Positions 13,001-27,100 of a DNA stretch of 64,000 bases are shown here, piece by piece. The position numbers and the translations under genes were made by a program. The notes under the pieces were generated by a model that made no database searches, was not told where the DNA came from, and saw nothing but the letters and a program-made list of their open reading frames with translations. Every line of letters begins with the position of its first letter. The stretch's first letter is position 1. The stretch comes from Setophaga petechia (lineage: Eukaryota; Chordata; Aves; Passeriformes; Parulidae), in assembly GCA_024362935.1 (NCBI GenBank), contig JANCRA010000007.1, positions 9,922,503 through 9,986,502 of the forward strand, read 5' to 3'.

Positions 13001-16000
13001 ATAAACCAATAAAAGAACAGTTCAAACTGACTCCCTGGGAAACAATGCGACCTAGCCAAGACAACACTTGATAGATCAGAGCTGTTTCCAGACTAGCTAG
13101 AGGATGTTTGCCCCAGCATGTCTTTCACATTACATTAACCTACAGCTAATGCGAAACTCATTTTCACAAACACTATATTTAGATAAGCAAGTTAAAAAGA
13201 AAACCCAAACTACAAACACACAGAGGATCCCCTGCAAATAAGCAGGTAATAGCTGTTAATTATTCATGGTGTGGAATTAGAGAAGAAATGGAATCCCAAA
13301 TCTGTTCTTATGCACATACACAAAACTCTAAAACCCAATCCTCTTCTGCACATAGAGGGCATATCAAATATGCCCACAATTTGCTGGTCACCATGAGAAC
13401 TTGGTTTTTCCTCAAATGGTTTCCATTGTGATAATTCACCTTCAGGCTCCCACTCATTCCAATACCACAGTCCATAGCACCGCCCTAACAAAAAACAACA
13501 CCTTCAAGTGCCTCAACCAGATAATTGTATGGATAAGCTTCCATTGCCTCCTGTGGATAGAAGTGCTGCAGCTGGGTGGGGATCAATTTTAATGCACAGG
13601 TGTAATCCCTCACACAGCAAGCTACATGTGAAGAGTGACAGTAACAGAACATCCATCAAAGGCGGGGTTGTTTTATTTTTGAAAGGAGTAGGAGGAGAAG
13701 AGAAGGCACTTAGGGAAAGCATTTGATTTTATAAACACATGCTGGTTATTCCTGCAATGTCCTTCAGTAAGAGATCACCAACAAGAACTTCTTTTCTGTG
13801 ATAATGGCAGTGCCTGATGTCTCCCTGGTTACACTGTACAATGTCTCTCATTATTGTTTCAGTACATCTTAACTTTTTGCCCCTACAGAAATAGAGAAAT
13901 CTTTACAGAAACTGATCACATATTTCTGCAATATCATTTTTTAATCTTGCACCCAATAAATATTTGTTTTTGTTAGTGCCGCTAGCTGAGTGGCATTTGA
14001 TAAACAATGAATACTGCAGCAGAGTTTTCTCATCAATCAAGCTATATAAAAGGCAAATCCAGCAATTTAATCTCCTGTTGCTGCAAGCTGTCTAAACACA
14101 GTGCTTTTTAACAAGACAGTTTTGTTCCAAGAGTGCACACTTCATCCAAGTCTTGTCATTAATTTGAAAAATTACATGCATGATTCCCAACCTCTGGGAA
14201 ACACAATGCTATCTTACAACTATCCTTTAGAACTGAATTTCTTCTAAACAGAGTTGAAATGATCCCTAACACAATAGTTGTCAAAGCAGGAAAATAAAAT
14301 TTAAAATCCATCAAATGATTTCTTAAATGGTTCCTGATTTCTTAAAGGTTTTCTTTGTTGGGTGGTTTTGTTTTGAGAAATGTTCAGACTCTAATTTCAA
14401 ATTTAAACAGAGGTCAAACAACTCAAAACTAATTCCTAAGTTACACCTATTACAAAAGGTTTTTTTCAAAACAAAACTAAAACCATGCATTTTTTTCTCT
14501 GCTTTTCTAAAGCAGAAGGGAACTCAAAGTATTGGAGCCACTTACAGATTATTTTTAATCACAAAGGGTCAAGAGTCTGTTCAGTGTCTTTCAGTGACAA
14601 GTGCATTTGCTACTGACACTGGACTGCTCTATTCAAACACTGTGCGAACTGTTGTGAGGTATCTCAATAGACAGAGATGCTCCTGGGTCTAGAGCAGGAA
14701 AGTCAGCCCAGAGCAGAGGGGAAAAAAAGGCCATTCGAGAAATCTGGAGCAGCCTTCCAAGGAGCAAAGGGAGCAAAGACCCAGCCTAACTCAACCTAAA
14801 ATAGTCCCAGTTTATTGCAAGGATTATATTCCACAGCTGCTGAAATGCAGCAGCCCCTTCAGTCCAAAAAGATATTTCTCTCCCTAGATTATATCACGAA
14901 CTCACTAGGGGTTCAGACAAAGAATTTCCATAAACTGACCAGTTTTTTCAATTTATCCCAAGCTCAAGTTGATGTTTACTGCAGTGTCATCATCCTCTTG
15001 GTAAAGAGAGCTGGTGATGACCAAAAGAGGACCAAACAGCTGCTCAATACTGACAGGTTCTGCTGGATTCAAACTCATGAGCTACTGTGGAAGTCTCTCT
15101 ACTATTTTATTAATCCTTCAATCATCCCCATGTGCCTATTTCTTTATCTCCCATCCCCTGCAGTAAAGAGAAGTTAGGAAAGGACAACCAAAACTTTCCT
15201 CTGGAAAAGTGTCCTTTGAAGTTATACATCATTCATGCACTATGTAGAAATCCCTTTTATTTTGACTTGTAAAAGTTAAAATCTCTCCTGACCTGAAAAT
15301 GGGAACCCAAGACCTTCTGAATTTTTCATCATGGAAATACACATTAACAAATTAACTTTTTAATCCATTTCCCTTTTCAAACAAATTTTAAAATGTCAAG
15401 TATTTCACACTAAATGTACTGCCATGCAGAACAGTTCTATCCAAGAATGACAGAGTGTCTTTCAGAATGATTCAAAATAAACAATCAATTAGTGAGAATG
15501 GAATAATTTCCTGAGGTGTTAACTAACTGGAGAGTGAACGTTTAAGCTGAATTTCCATTTAGCAAAACAAAAAAGATTTATTTCAAACTTAAAATTTATT
15601 TGCCCCTTCTTGGAGAGGCAGAAACAAATTAAAGTGGAAAAAAAGTCCCATGCATACAAAAGAAATTTTTTCAAACACTTCGGTTCATAACAGCAGAAGA
15701 TCAAGTGGCTATTTTGACTTAATTTTCACTGTCATTCAGGGTATGAATGCAGAACAAGTTTAAGAATGCAGTCAGAGAGGAAGGAAAAGAAGCCCATAAC
15801 AAACTGAGAAAAGCCCTTTTGACCCTCATCCCTATCTCATTTGCAAATCAAAAAGGGAAGAATGAAGGCAAAAAAGATGGTCTCGAAGCAGCCAACTGAA
15901 GTAGGATTGTGCTGTGCTACCTGGGACAACATTGCTTGTCTATCATTGGAACATTCTCCATGATGATAGGCCAATCCCAGATAATCTCATTTAGGGTCCA

Positions 16001-19000
16001 CATAAACACTTAGTTCTCACAGCTGCCTTTTATTTCTTGCACTGAAACAACCCAGAAAAAAAGACATCCTAGCTGAAAGAAGACATAGGAATTACTGCCC
16101 TAGGAGATAAGACTTCAAAATCTGGTACCATTCCAGGACCCATGTGCATATCCTCAATGGGACAGAACTCACCACCGTCAGTCAGTGCTGCAGAAGTCAC
16201 CTCTCTGAGAGAGCCCCAACACAGGAACGAACACCAACCTGAGAATTTTGAATTCTGCTTGTAATCCAGGTCTCTTTTCCTTAGTGTACACAGGCAACAT
16301 TTCAACCAGCTCACAATGTGACAATGCATCTTGATCTGGTCAGGCATCTGAAATAGTGACGATTTTGTATCCTTAAATTTGCTGGAATAGTCATAAACAT
16401 TGCCAAGAGCTAGACAGGGTTTAACTATATAACTTAAGAGAAAGTAACATCTGACTATCTCAAAGCAGTATTTTCAAGGTGTGTTTACCCCTCCCCCTTG
16501 ATTCAAAATAAAGGTTACCATCATAAGCCTCTATAAACCTTATTTCATAGTGAATGCAAAAAACTAGGTTAAGGCATTATTAAGCTTGTACAGATAGGCT
16601 CAGAAACACCCCATGAGAAAGAGAGCTGAGCACAAAACCAGTCCATTCTTTTTCATTGTCTGATGTGATGACCCACACTCTACATAAAAGCATAATTCTT
16701 TTAAACAAGCAAACTAAAAGTTACTTAATAGAACATAATTATGAACCTTAGGACTACCCTAAAGAACATTCAAAAGGGCAGAATTAGACAATGCATTCGC
16801 CCTTTAGCACCTTGTAATCTATGCAGCACAAAGCTCATTTCACATTAGGATTACAGTGTCTTTTTCATATAGGAGACATAAAGAACAGAATGAGAGAGAC
16901 TCCGGTATTCCTGACATGAATTGGCCAGCTATTACCTCAGAAATACCTTTACCAATGTAAACAAACTTTTTAAGAATTAAAGTAGCACACAGCTTCTACA
17001 AGTACTGGGTCATATTCAAGGATGAGATTTCCCTCAAAACACTAAAGAAATTTTCAATGCTGCCTAGCAATGCCAACTGTCCCGTCCTTACAGACTGAGT
17101 ATGATGAACAAAAGTTTGTAATTGAAACCCACCTGAAGTTAATGCTGGACCGTCTTTACAAGGTAAAATGTTTCACTAAGTAACATCCAGGCCTCTCTGC
17201 GCCGGAGGCTGGCATAGCTTTAAGGCAAACACTAAATAAGCCTCCATAACTCCAGGCTTAGCAAACTATTTCTTTTCTCAAGAGAACAGGTCAGAAGTCC
17301 CTTTGCCCTCCAACAGCAGCAACAACCCAAAAGTGCTCTACCTACCAGTTCCTGCTACCAGCCCTCCTCACACTGCTGTGTTTGCCAGACAAGGAGGTTT
17401 AAATCACATTAATTAGCAGCAGCTGCTCACAGTAAAGCTAATACTGAGCTGTTTCAAAGGAACACTGAAGTTTTTGGGTGTATCCAGTGATGGGCTCAAC
17501 TACACCAATTCTGCTCTAAAGGGCTCCACGTGCAGCTCATCCTGGCATCAGAAGACTCAAGCAATGGCAAAGCAAATTTAGGAAACAGCCCATGCTAATG
17601 GCACAACTACCCTTGACAGAACATTGGCATGTTATTAAAAAGGAGGACACAGCTCTAATGCTCTACTCTCCCTTACCTTTTTTCATACAAACAGCAGGTT
17701 ATAAAAGAAACCCTGCTTCAGGGACAGGCTGTAGACATGCAACAAGAGGAATCAGAATGCAACATGGGGATGCAGTTTGTTATCTTACCTATCAGTATCA
17801 TGTTATCTACCTATCATCACCAACAACTCACATTCCTGAAGTGATAGCTGTAAATGTGATTAACACTCTTTCCCTTCTCTCATGAGAAATACCTCTGCCT
17901 TTTTTCAATTTCATAGAGAAATTTTTAAGCTCTGGACATGCATCATATAATTCATCCACCTGATCCTTCCTTGGCCAAGAAATAAGGCTCTTCATCATAA
18001 ATAGCTTTATAATGTAAATTCTAGTAGACATGGTGCAATTCTGAAGCCTTCTTTAATGGAGTTACTCACTACTGGTCCCCTAGGGAGTGGCAGCCCTACC
18101 AGGAGACAGCTGTGATCTCTATTCCCTGTCACTGGGCAGGATAGTAATCCTTTATCACTAAGTATTTCAGGGGACTTTGCCAGCTAAATAGATTTTGAGC
18201 TCCCTGTGCACTCGGGAGAGATTCACACCTACTCTTATCTTCTTTCCTCAGAGCTGCAAGTGGCACCAAAACACAAACAGGAACAGGATTAGGCAGCAGC
18301 TGAGCATAGATTTTGTAGTTGAGGGAAATGAGTCCTATTAGGCAAATGTGAAACTACAAACTGAGTTGCACAGGAGTGAATTTGCACTTGACAAAATGAA
18401 CTCTGTGGATAGCAAAAACCCAAGTACCAGGATGGGCTAAACCACAGCATATTGGTAAACAGAAAAAATGCCTAATATCACTGTCAGTGTGCCTCAGATC
18501 TGACCAACAATATTATATATTCTCTAGGACTGGAGAAATTATGTACAAAAACCAAGGGACAAATATAGGCCAACCTCATTAGAAAGCAAGGTAACTTGCA
18601 CCCAAATGCTCAAGATTTAACACCTGTGACCTGCTGAGTAAAGGAAACAGCTGGAAGAGTTAAATACAAGCCCTTCATATGGTATAATTTAGAATTCTGG
18701 CCTACATTGTCAAATTCACTGCATTTATATACCTTAGGTAAAAATATCCAAGCTAATATAAGGTAAAAATGAAAAATGGTGTTAGTTCTTGTGTTGCTTG
18801 ACCAGTTAGGAAATGTAAATAATTGTGACAATTTGGGAGATTACTAGTTCAAACTCCTGTATAAATCAGAACTATTAAGTAGTTTCATTATCAGTACAGA
18901 GACTTTGTTTCCCCCTTTGTTGCAATCCCTCATCTTGAATTGCCACTACCCAGCACTCATCTCCCTATCACAATCTGCAGCAGCCAAGTGATAAGGTTCC

Positions 19001-20870
19001 TTGTTTACCTTCAAGAATGCCAATTGTTCGTCTGTCAGTGCTCAGGTTTTATCACTGGTTCAGTGACAGTGAAATTGAGTTCTGGGAGGAGGGAGCCTGC
19101 CTTATGTGAGAACAGTTAGATGCAAGGACAGAGTATTTTTGTGACTGAGAAGTCAGCTGTGAAGCCAGCACTCACTATCCATTCGAGTCAGCTGTGAGCA
19201 TAGAGGAAAACCTGATGACATGATGATGGACAGTCTGATTGCAAATTTCCTGTGCACAGAGGGCTGTGAATATGTTCAGTGATTCTCAGACTCTGTCTGT
19301 ATCCCACACGTGCTCTGCAGAGTAGTAACAGTAAAACATACATTACTTTTCAAGCCACATTGCTCTCTGCAGGAAAACAAGCAGTCAGTTCAAGACTTCT
19401 CATAGGTTCTCAATAGGTAGGTTGGTTTGTTTGTTTGTTTAAATATATTTGAAACCAGAAATTTTCATCTGTAGCTTTGAGTTTTTGTATGGAGTTAATT
19501 CAGTGGGTGATTTTACCATTGGAGGGATAAATGCACTCAGGTATGACTAGAGGTCTGACTATAAAGCAATGGTAAGAAATTAAAGCAGCTGTGGGTATGG
19601 AAGAAAAAGGTAATACAAATAAATGAAGAAGTCCATTATCCCAGGGAAAGAAAAGGCACCAATACATGAAGGAGGATGGCTCTCAGATGGATATTTTAAT
19701 CCCAGTTTTTGCAGATGACCTGCATAAACCAGGGAGAAAAAACCTAAAAAAACATAAACAGGAAGACATATTTCCTGAAATACAAAGTGAAGATACTGAA
19801 TACCTAAAAAATCTCCCTAGTTTTTCAAATGCTTGAATAAAATTGGAAATCAAGAATTAACAGAAATAAAATAATGTCTGTTCCAAATGCAGTAGTCCCA
19901 TAAGCTTTAAGGGAGCTCAGCCCTGAGATAATTCTATTTCACTTTCTCCTTATTAGGGAACAAAATTAAGTTGTGATACAACTTTACTTGCCCCAAATAC
20001 CCAAGACATTTCATCTGTTCCAGAAAGTTAATAATCCTTTATCTTAACTGCAGGCCTATGAGACTCATATTGCTACAGTTAAACACAGATCACCATCCTG
20101 TGTCAGTGCAATGGCAGGGAAGAAAGCACCAGAACTGGAGAGCTTGTACTACAGGTGGGATCACTAAATCAGTGGCATTCCCCATCACATGCTGCTGCAT
20201 CAAACAAAGGCTGAGTCCTCCCAGTGTGCTTAGGGGGGCTGTAAAATTGGGATCACTGCTCCTGTCTGCTGAAGTATTTATTACCCTTGCACTTCTCACA
20301 TCTTACAGGTGGATTTATTCTACCCTCATCCCTCAGAGGGAAAACTGAGGTACCAAGCAGAGTAAATCCATCCCTGAAGGGTACAGAGGTGCTTGGTGGC
20401 TTGAGTTGGGATCCAGGTTAATTCCTTAACCTGCAAACAAAAGCTTCCTGCTGCTCTAATTATGTCTGTGTACCCAAACCCACACTAGGGAACCCACTCA
20501 AGAACCCTGATGGAGCACAATGTCCATTCAAGGTGCACATGCATTGATTCAGTTTAAGCAACACGAATATATCAATGTCAGTGATAAGATTGGCACAGTG
20601 GGACAAGACCTGCAACACTTGGTCCTCATTTAAAGAGCAGTTGTATCTGAATGCAAGCAAACCCCTCTTGTCAGCATTTCCATATATTATACCCTGATAA
20701 CTGGAAATTAATACTCTTCAAGATGGAGTCAGTAGGCTGTAATTAGCTAGAGAACCATTGTCACACTAATTCTTAAAATCAGTGACACAGGATATTTGCT
20801 GATTGGGAAAAGAAGGTGCTGAGCTAAACGAAGCTCAGAGCAGTGTTTCCATTGCTCTTCTTGAAATCGT
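7022..20870. other. AT-rich intergenic DNA
   Basis: I see no supportable gene. A minus-strand frame of 88 codons at 11788-12054 has more balanced composition than its surroundings but matches nothing I know. Frames of 120-121 codons at 14327 and 14815 are AT-rich and featureless. Short homopolymers and a TTTG run at 19426-19440 are the only repeats noted. Confidence 0.55.
12271..12350 (+). repeat. A/C low-complexity tract
   Basis: Eighty bases of A runs interrupted by C and CC. They could be the decayed tail of a retro-inserted sequence, but no source transcript is recognised to the left. Confidence 0.7.
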
Positions 20871-20879
20871 TAAGGACAG

Positions 20880-21145
20880 GACGAAGGAAAGTCTTGCCAG
20901 AAAATCATGTTTTGTTCAAACAAACTGTAATGTGTGCAAGGACAGCACAAGACTTCCTCTGAAACATGATTGACTCAGCCAAGCCTCTGCAGAAAGCTTT
21001 GCCAGCATCTTAAACCCAAAATTGACGCCCTCGTTTGATTTCCTTGTAATTAAAGCTTCCACATCTGCTATCATTTGGCCTTCCCTCTTTTCTGCATGAC
21101 ATCAAGGTAAATAACTAAGTAATTATTACAGCTGTTCCCACAGAC
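20880..21145. promoter_or_regulatory. Candidate noncoding regulatory element
   Basis: This stretch packs several exact transcription-factor cores: AP-1 TGACTCA at 20971-20977, homeodomain TAATTA at 21047-21052 and 21120-21125, and a CAGCTG E-box at 21129-21134. It is free of simple repeats and looks like typical conserved noncoding DNA between developmental genes. Conservation could not be tested, so this is a weak, composition-based call. Confidence 0.2.
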
Positions 21146-21149
21146 ATCT

Positions 21150-24100
21150 AAAGCACTTAGCTCGGGTAACAGATTTTGTTAAAATTATTGGACTGGAGTT
21201 GTCATCTGCTACTATATTGCAAAAAAATCCATGTCTCCCTTACATGCAACATATAATAAAAAAGCTCAGTAAAAGCCTGCAATACACACTACTAAAACAA
21301 ATCTTTCTTTTCTACAAGTTCATAATCTGGTTGTCAAATTAACAGAATCCAAGAGAGCACCTGACTTGCTATGCAAAACTTGAACTGTTCTCAGTTTAGA
21401 AACAATTTTGACTCTCTGCTGAGACTCAGAGGTTTGGGTTTTCATTATATTATTATGGTAGCTAATATGAAACCTGTATAATTACTTGACATCTCCTCTC
21501 TTCCTGCTGCTTATTCTCCTCACCTGAAATCACATTCTTGTGCCATACTCATAGCCTCTGAATTCTGAAATACTGGATCTCATCCCCATACAAATCTATT
21601 TGACAACTAAAAAAATGAAGGGAGGGGAGGAACAATAAAATAAGAGCATCTGGAGAATTGCAGCTCAACAATATACTTTTCAAAGTTTACCAGCAGGAGT
21701 CAGTCACTCTCTCAGGAAGTTGCCATCTGTGTTCATGTCTGAGATGTTGAATGGGATTGCCTCACAGCTACAGTGGAAGAAGCTTAGATGAAGGTACATC
21801 AAACAAGCCATAACTAAAATTCAGACTGGATAAATTCATTAACATAAGTTTAACTAAGGGAATGTGCTGGTTTTGCATTGGACCCATATTGAAAGTTTTT
21901 CAATTTAAACAAAATTTTCCTCAAATAGAACATAATAATCTCCCATTTCTGCTTAACAACAACAAAAAGAACCCTGTATGAATGCAGGCTTCATTTGGTA
22001 TTGCAACAGCAGTGTGTGAGCTGTTCCAAGAGCTGTAGAGTGTATCCATACGGGTAAGTGCCTTTTCTTTTTGTGAGCATAAATAACATACTTTTTTTAG
22101 AAGAAATGAAAGAATAAAGTGTATCATAACAATTTCCACTAGAGTAAAATTTATCAGCTGGACTAGGGAGAGGGATTAACTGACAGGAGAGCTACAGATA
22201 AACATCTTCTGAACTGCACATAGTGCCAAGAAAGTATGAGAGTAATACTGTACTCTGAGATAGGGAAGAAAAAACTCCACCAAAGCCATTATAGCTCTTG
22301 CAGTGGTTCAATAATACTTGGTGTATGCAGTTCAATTAACCCACTGCCAGAGTGTGACTAATTTCACTCTCACAAAACCTAAGTAATTAAACTTGTAAAA
22401 TTGAGATAGAGCAATTCTAAAATTAACCAAAAAGTCCAAATTATTTGGTGTGAATCTCCACCTGATGAAACAATAAAGCTGCTTTTGTTTGCCATAGTGA
22501 CATTCTTTGGACTTGATCACTGCCTTTCAGACTGATTTACCAAGTTTTGGCATATGGTCTACCCCTAGTGCCAAAAAAGGCTCCCTTCCACGACTCCTCC
22601 TCCCTCATTAATTAAAATACAGAGCTGAGAAATGAATAGGATGTGGGAACCTTCAGAACTGAGTGAAGTTCAGTGGCTCCCAAGACAAAGTCACTGAACC
22701 ACAGTATCCTTACCTGCTGTAAGCCGTGCTGCCAGCTGCAAGGGCTGAAGTCCCCGGAGCTGTCACGGGGCTGCAGAAGGGGGGGCACCTGCAGCCATGT
22801 CATGGCAAGGGGTGCACAAACACGGGAGGACACCAGTCTGCATCTGCAGCTTGGAAGTAACTTGTAGGTGATGCTGTAAGCCCAGGAACTGCACCAGAAA
22901 AATGAACAGTTTTGTTTGTATAAGAGGATGTAATTACATAACTTCCAAGGAAGGGTTTTCAGAAGCAAGGATGCACCTTCTCTAATGTGCATCTTCCACT
23001 GCACAAATTCTAGAAGCCCGGATTATAAAACTTTAGAGTGTAACACAAACAAACACAAAGGTAATTGTATAGACCTTCCTCAAGGCAAAGGATGATAAAT
23101 GACCCAGCAAAGCATTTCATTGTTGCAGAATACTACACACACTCCAACAAAAAAAAAAAAAAAATCTGTGGAGATTAAAATTCTCCATAAAGAAACATAG
23201 AGCTCGGGAAAAGGAACCTTAATGAGCTACATCACTACAGGCAGTCTTTGTACCTATGATTAATTTGATGTTTCCTCTCACATTTATTTTAGGAAGGGGA
23301 AAAATGACTGTAACTAATTTTCTAAAAGGTGAACATCAAAGCTTTTAAGTGATGTTATCTCAGAGCCAAGATTTCTAACAGAGTGTATACGTACACGGGT
23401 GAACAATTAGCAACAAGCTTTATAGTAACACTGTTATTTTAAAAAAATCATTAGCAATTGTCTTGATTTTTGAATAACCAATTCAACATCCTCGCCAGGA
23501 GCTGTTTCCTGAGGGTTGGGGCTTTCTTCCCTGGTTTATGGATCCTGGCAGCAAGTCAAACTGAAACTTGGAGTAAAGTACAAATTTCAGAAACCTCAAC
23601 AAAAATACAGGGAAAACCAACAGTCCCAATTTCAGGGCCTCTCTTCTGTATTGTCCTGTGCTATACTGAGTTTGTAAAGTAACAGATAGTGAACAAAATT
23701 ACATTCTCAGCTGCATTTCATTTGCCTTTGCAAAGACATCAACTCCTACAATAGAAAAAGATGAAACAGGCCCAAGGATCTGACAGGCAAGTGAAGGATG
23801 AATAACTTTTATTGTGATGAACTGAGTCTCCGGTGATGACAAAAACAGCAGCTCAGTTGAAAATGTGGTGTGTAGTGCAAGCTCACTCTTGAGATGCTGG
23901 TTAGACATTGATGCAATTGTGTTGTCTCCAGGTTTCAGAGCTTGGGCCCTCAATGTGCCCTGCATTACACAAACACAGCAGCTTAAACCCAGCAGTTTAT
24001 GGATCCTGGTTCTCCTACCATGGTGTCTTTAGCATGGATGGGAGTCACAGCAGCTGCAAAAACAGGAGGGGGAGCAGGAAGGAAATTCTGGCCCAGACAC

Positions 24101-27100
24101 AGCCACAGACATCTTTAAGACATGGCTGTGTTTCCAACTCTGCATTTGGTTGCTACATCCCAAGGAGGACAGAGAACTTGACAGAAGTCTTCACTGAAAC
24201 ATGATCTGTAATAAATACAAAGCTACCTGGTTCTCTAAGTCTCTCCCCTGCATTCAGTCCAGTTTGTTAAAACTCTTTTTTTGTTTTTTTTATTTAGCTA
24301 ATTGATGGAGATTCCAACAGCAGCAGAATTTTTAAAGCTTCTTCTCCTTCAGATTTCCTACATCATCCAATAGAAATTTCCACTCCACACTGAATTTACT
24401 AGAATGGGATCTGAAATTCAACATTTTGCTGTGAGAATTTAGGCTTGGCTCAAGTGAACATATCTGAAAAACACATAATGCCTTCAGCTAACCCAAACAT
24501 TCATGGTTCCTTTCAAATGGCCTTTCTTAGCAGCAAGGAGAGCTCCCTTTTACCAGTGTACAGCGGTGGTGCACAACCACCCACAGCTCACCTCTAAAGA
24601 GAAGCAGCATTATTCCCCCACAGCTCCAGGGATGATGTTATTAGAGGTCTGACTCCCCCAGCCAGTACACTGCAACCTTAATAAACCATGCATTTGCATC
24701 AAGGGATTATGTCCATGAGTGCAGGGGAGTGGACTCATTTAATAGTCTTTCTCTACCACTGACTGCTCTGATCCCTACAGCAACTCTGCTCAGCCAAAAA
24801 GCAGCTACAGAATGACAAATTGATGCTTTCCTTCCTTCTAAAACAAGTCATCTCTGATTTTATGGCCATTCCAGAAGCACTTGGATTTAAGGAGGACAAG
24901 CTGGTTATATTTCTCTCTATTTTTGCCAGAAGCTTTGTATTTTGTGCTGGATGCCTCAGGTCAGAGGTGATCTAATTCTACAAACTATGGTTGATCTGTT
25001 TTGCTTTTGCTGAGCAATAGCTCACAAAAGTAATCTCTATGATCCTGACTGCAGCAATTGGGCAGGATTAGACAGTCAGAGGTCTGACATACACAGGCAT
25101 GTACCTTTGTCTTTAATTCTGTGTGTCTCCATTATCAGATGGTAATGCAACTAATCCTCCAATTGAATTTTAGATAAATAACTCCTTGCTTATTTTTTTC
25201 CTTGCATAACAAATGGAGTTTTACCCCCTCTGCATGAATGAAAATACATTGAGAGCTACTACTGTGAAAATAAAGCAGTCTCCTTATGTTGGCTGTAGGG
25301 TGCCTGATCTGAAGAGCCTCTCTGGACTATCAGCTGGCATTAGCTGGCAACATTCTGTCAGCCTCAGAGGCTGCCAGTGGCAGAGGGAACAGGAAACTCT
25401 CAGCTGTCATGCCTCCAGAGAGGCTCCCACTTCCTACAGCGATGCAAAGGCACACTGGTGTATGCAGGCAGGGTACTTTGCACTGGTAATGCCCCTGCTG
25501 TCTCTATCATATAGATAAACAGCTCCTTTCAGGATACAGAGACATCACATTAATAGTCCAGAACACATTTTTAAGCCTCTTCCTCTCACAAATCCAAAGA
25601 TTTTCATCTCCTCAGTGTAAAGTTCTATTCTGAATTTGTCCTACAATGGAGTCAGCCACATGTAGAATTTTGCTCTGTAACCATACCTGTACCCAGCAAT
25701 GTAAAAATCTGTGATTTCCCTTGATCTCTTTGCTTGTGGTGTCTCAGTACAGGAAAGTGGGACCTTACAGACTTATACCTGTGCAGGTCCCAAAGAAACT
25801 TTTGTGTGCATAGTGAATATTCAGATAGAATGAAGATTGTGGAACACATACAGAGGCACTTCTGTGGCACTCAAGTGGCTCAGCCTTGTGGCTTTAATCA
25901 CTGACCAGTTCTCGTTTTTCCCAAACTGCCAATTCCATCTATTCTGACTTAGTACAGAAACTACTATATTCTTTCCCCTAGTCACAAGAGAAGCTTGTAG
26001 ACCTTCAAGACAGATGCTATCATTTCCCAGCTGACTATTTCTGTTCCTGTTGTTCCCTGACTTTCTGAAAGTCCATAACCAATCTCTCAAACACCATGAC
26101 CTCCCTCTGGTCCTTCACTTCCTTACTCAGAGTGAAATTAGCCCTTCAGCTAGAGACTGAAACATGCTTCTGCAGTCCTAGCAGAAGCCTCATTCAAACC
26201 ATTCTTTTCTCAGCTTTAGCCCTCTGATAGGCAATGTGATGCATTTACATCTTTGTTTTTTTTCTCCATTCTTCTTGCTGCCTGCCATTCCTACAGACCT
26301 TCTACAAACTCCAGGCCTCAGAACATCTCAGCTCCAGGCTGATGTAACTACAACTTGTCTTGAAGAACTTCACTGCATTATTATAATTCCTGTTTTAAGA
26401 GTCAAAAGTGCCTTTTCCTTTTCCTTTAATATTTTTTTTTCTTCTAAGGTTTCCTGTCTTTCAATTATAACAGTTATATTCTGACAGCAGTTATCCTACT
26501 TTATTTGACATTTTACAACCAGGTATCCTGCCTTAAAATTCAAAAGAGGGGGTGAATAACTTCCTCAACAGTAAAGGACTGGGAAGGTACTGAGGTAAGC
26601 CTGTTCTCCGGTTTTCTTCTCTTACATCCTTATCTATTAGAAACCTTGACCTTGGTTTAAAATTAAATTAAATCTCTTGTATTTGAAACAAAATTTAAAC
26701 ATAAAGCAACTTCCTTGCACGTGTTCTGAAAGTACAGGAAGAGAAGCTAAGATACATATGTAAATCTTGGGTTTTCTTCAGAATACAAACAATAAAAACA
26801 TATCTTTTCTTTTAAAAATTATCCAAGAACATGCACATATAGCTCACAGCAGTTACACTTAGAATCAATCTAGGCATTGGTTAGGATAAGTATGCTAAAA
26901 AATCCAAACACCAAAAGTGTATATTGTAAAATAAATTTAAAATTAACTTTGGAGTAATTTTTCTTTTCTTATATAATCTATAGCTTTTTCAGGTTGTTTT
27001 ACCTGTTGTCATCTGAAATCTGTCTATTTCCCGGACTTGTTTTCTTTCTTTGGGAGTGAATACACTGATTTTCTCTATATTTATTCATTTATGACAAGTT

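Noticed and set aside
22612..23004. 130-codon minus-strand frame
   Set aside because: Composition-driven, with an overlapping opposite-strand frame and no recognisable domain.
24692..24699. Exact octamer motifs (also at 35463-35470 and 50021-50028)
   Set aside because: Single eight-base matches occur at the frequency expected by chance in 64 kb.
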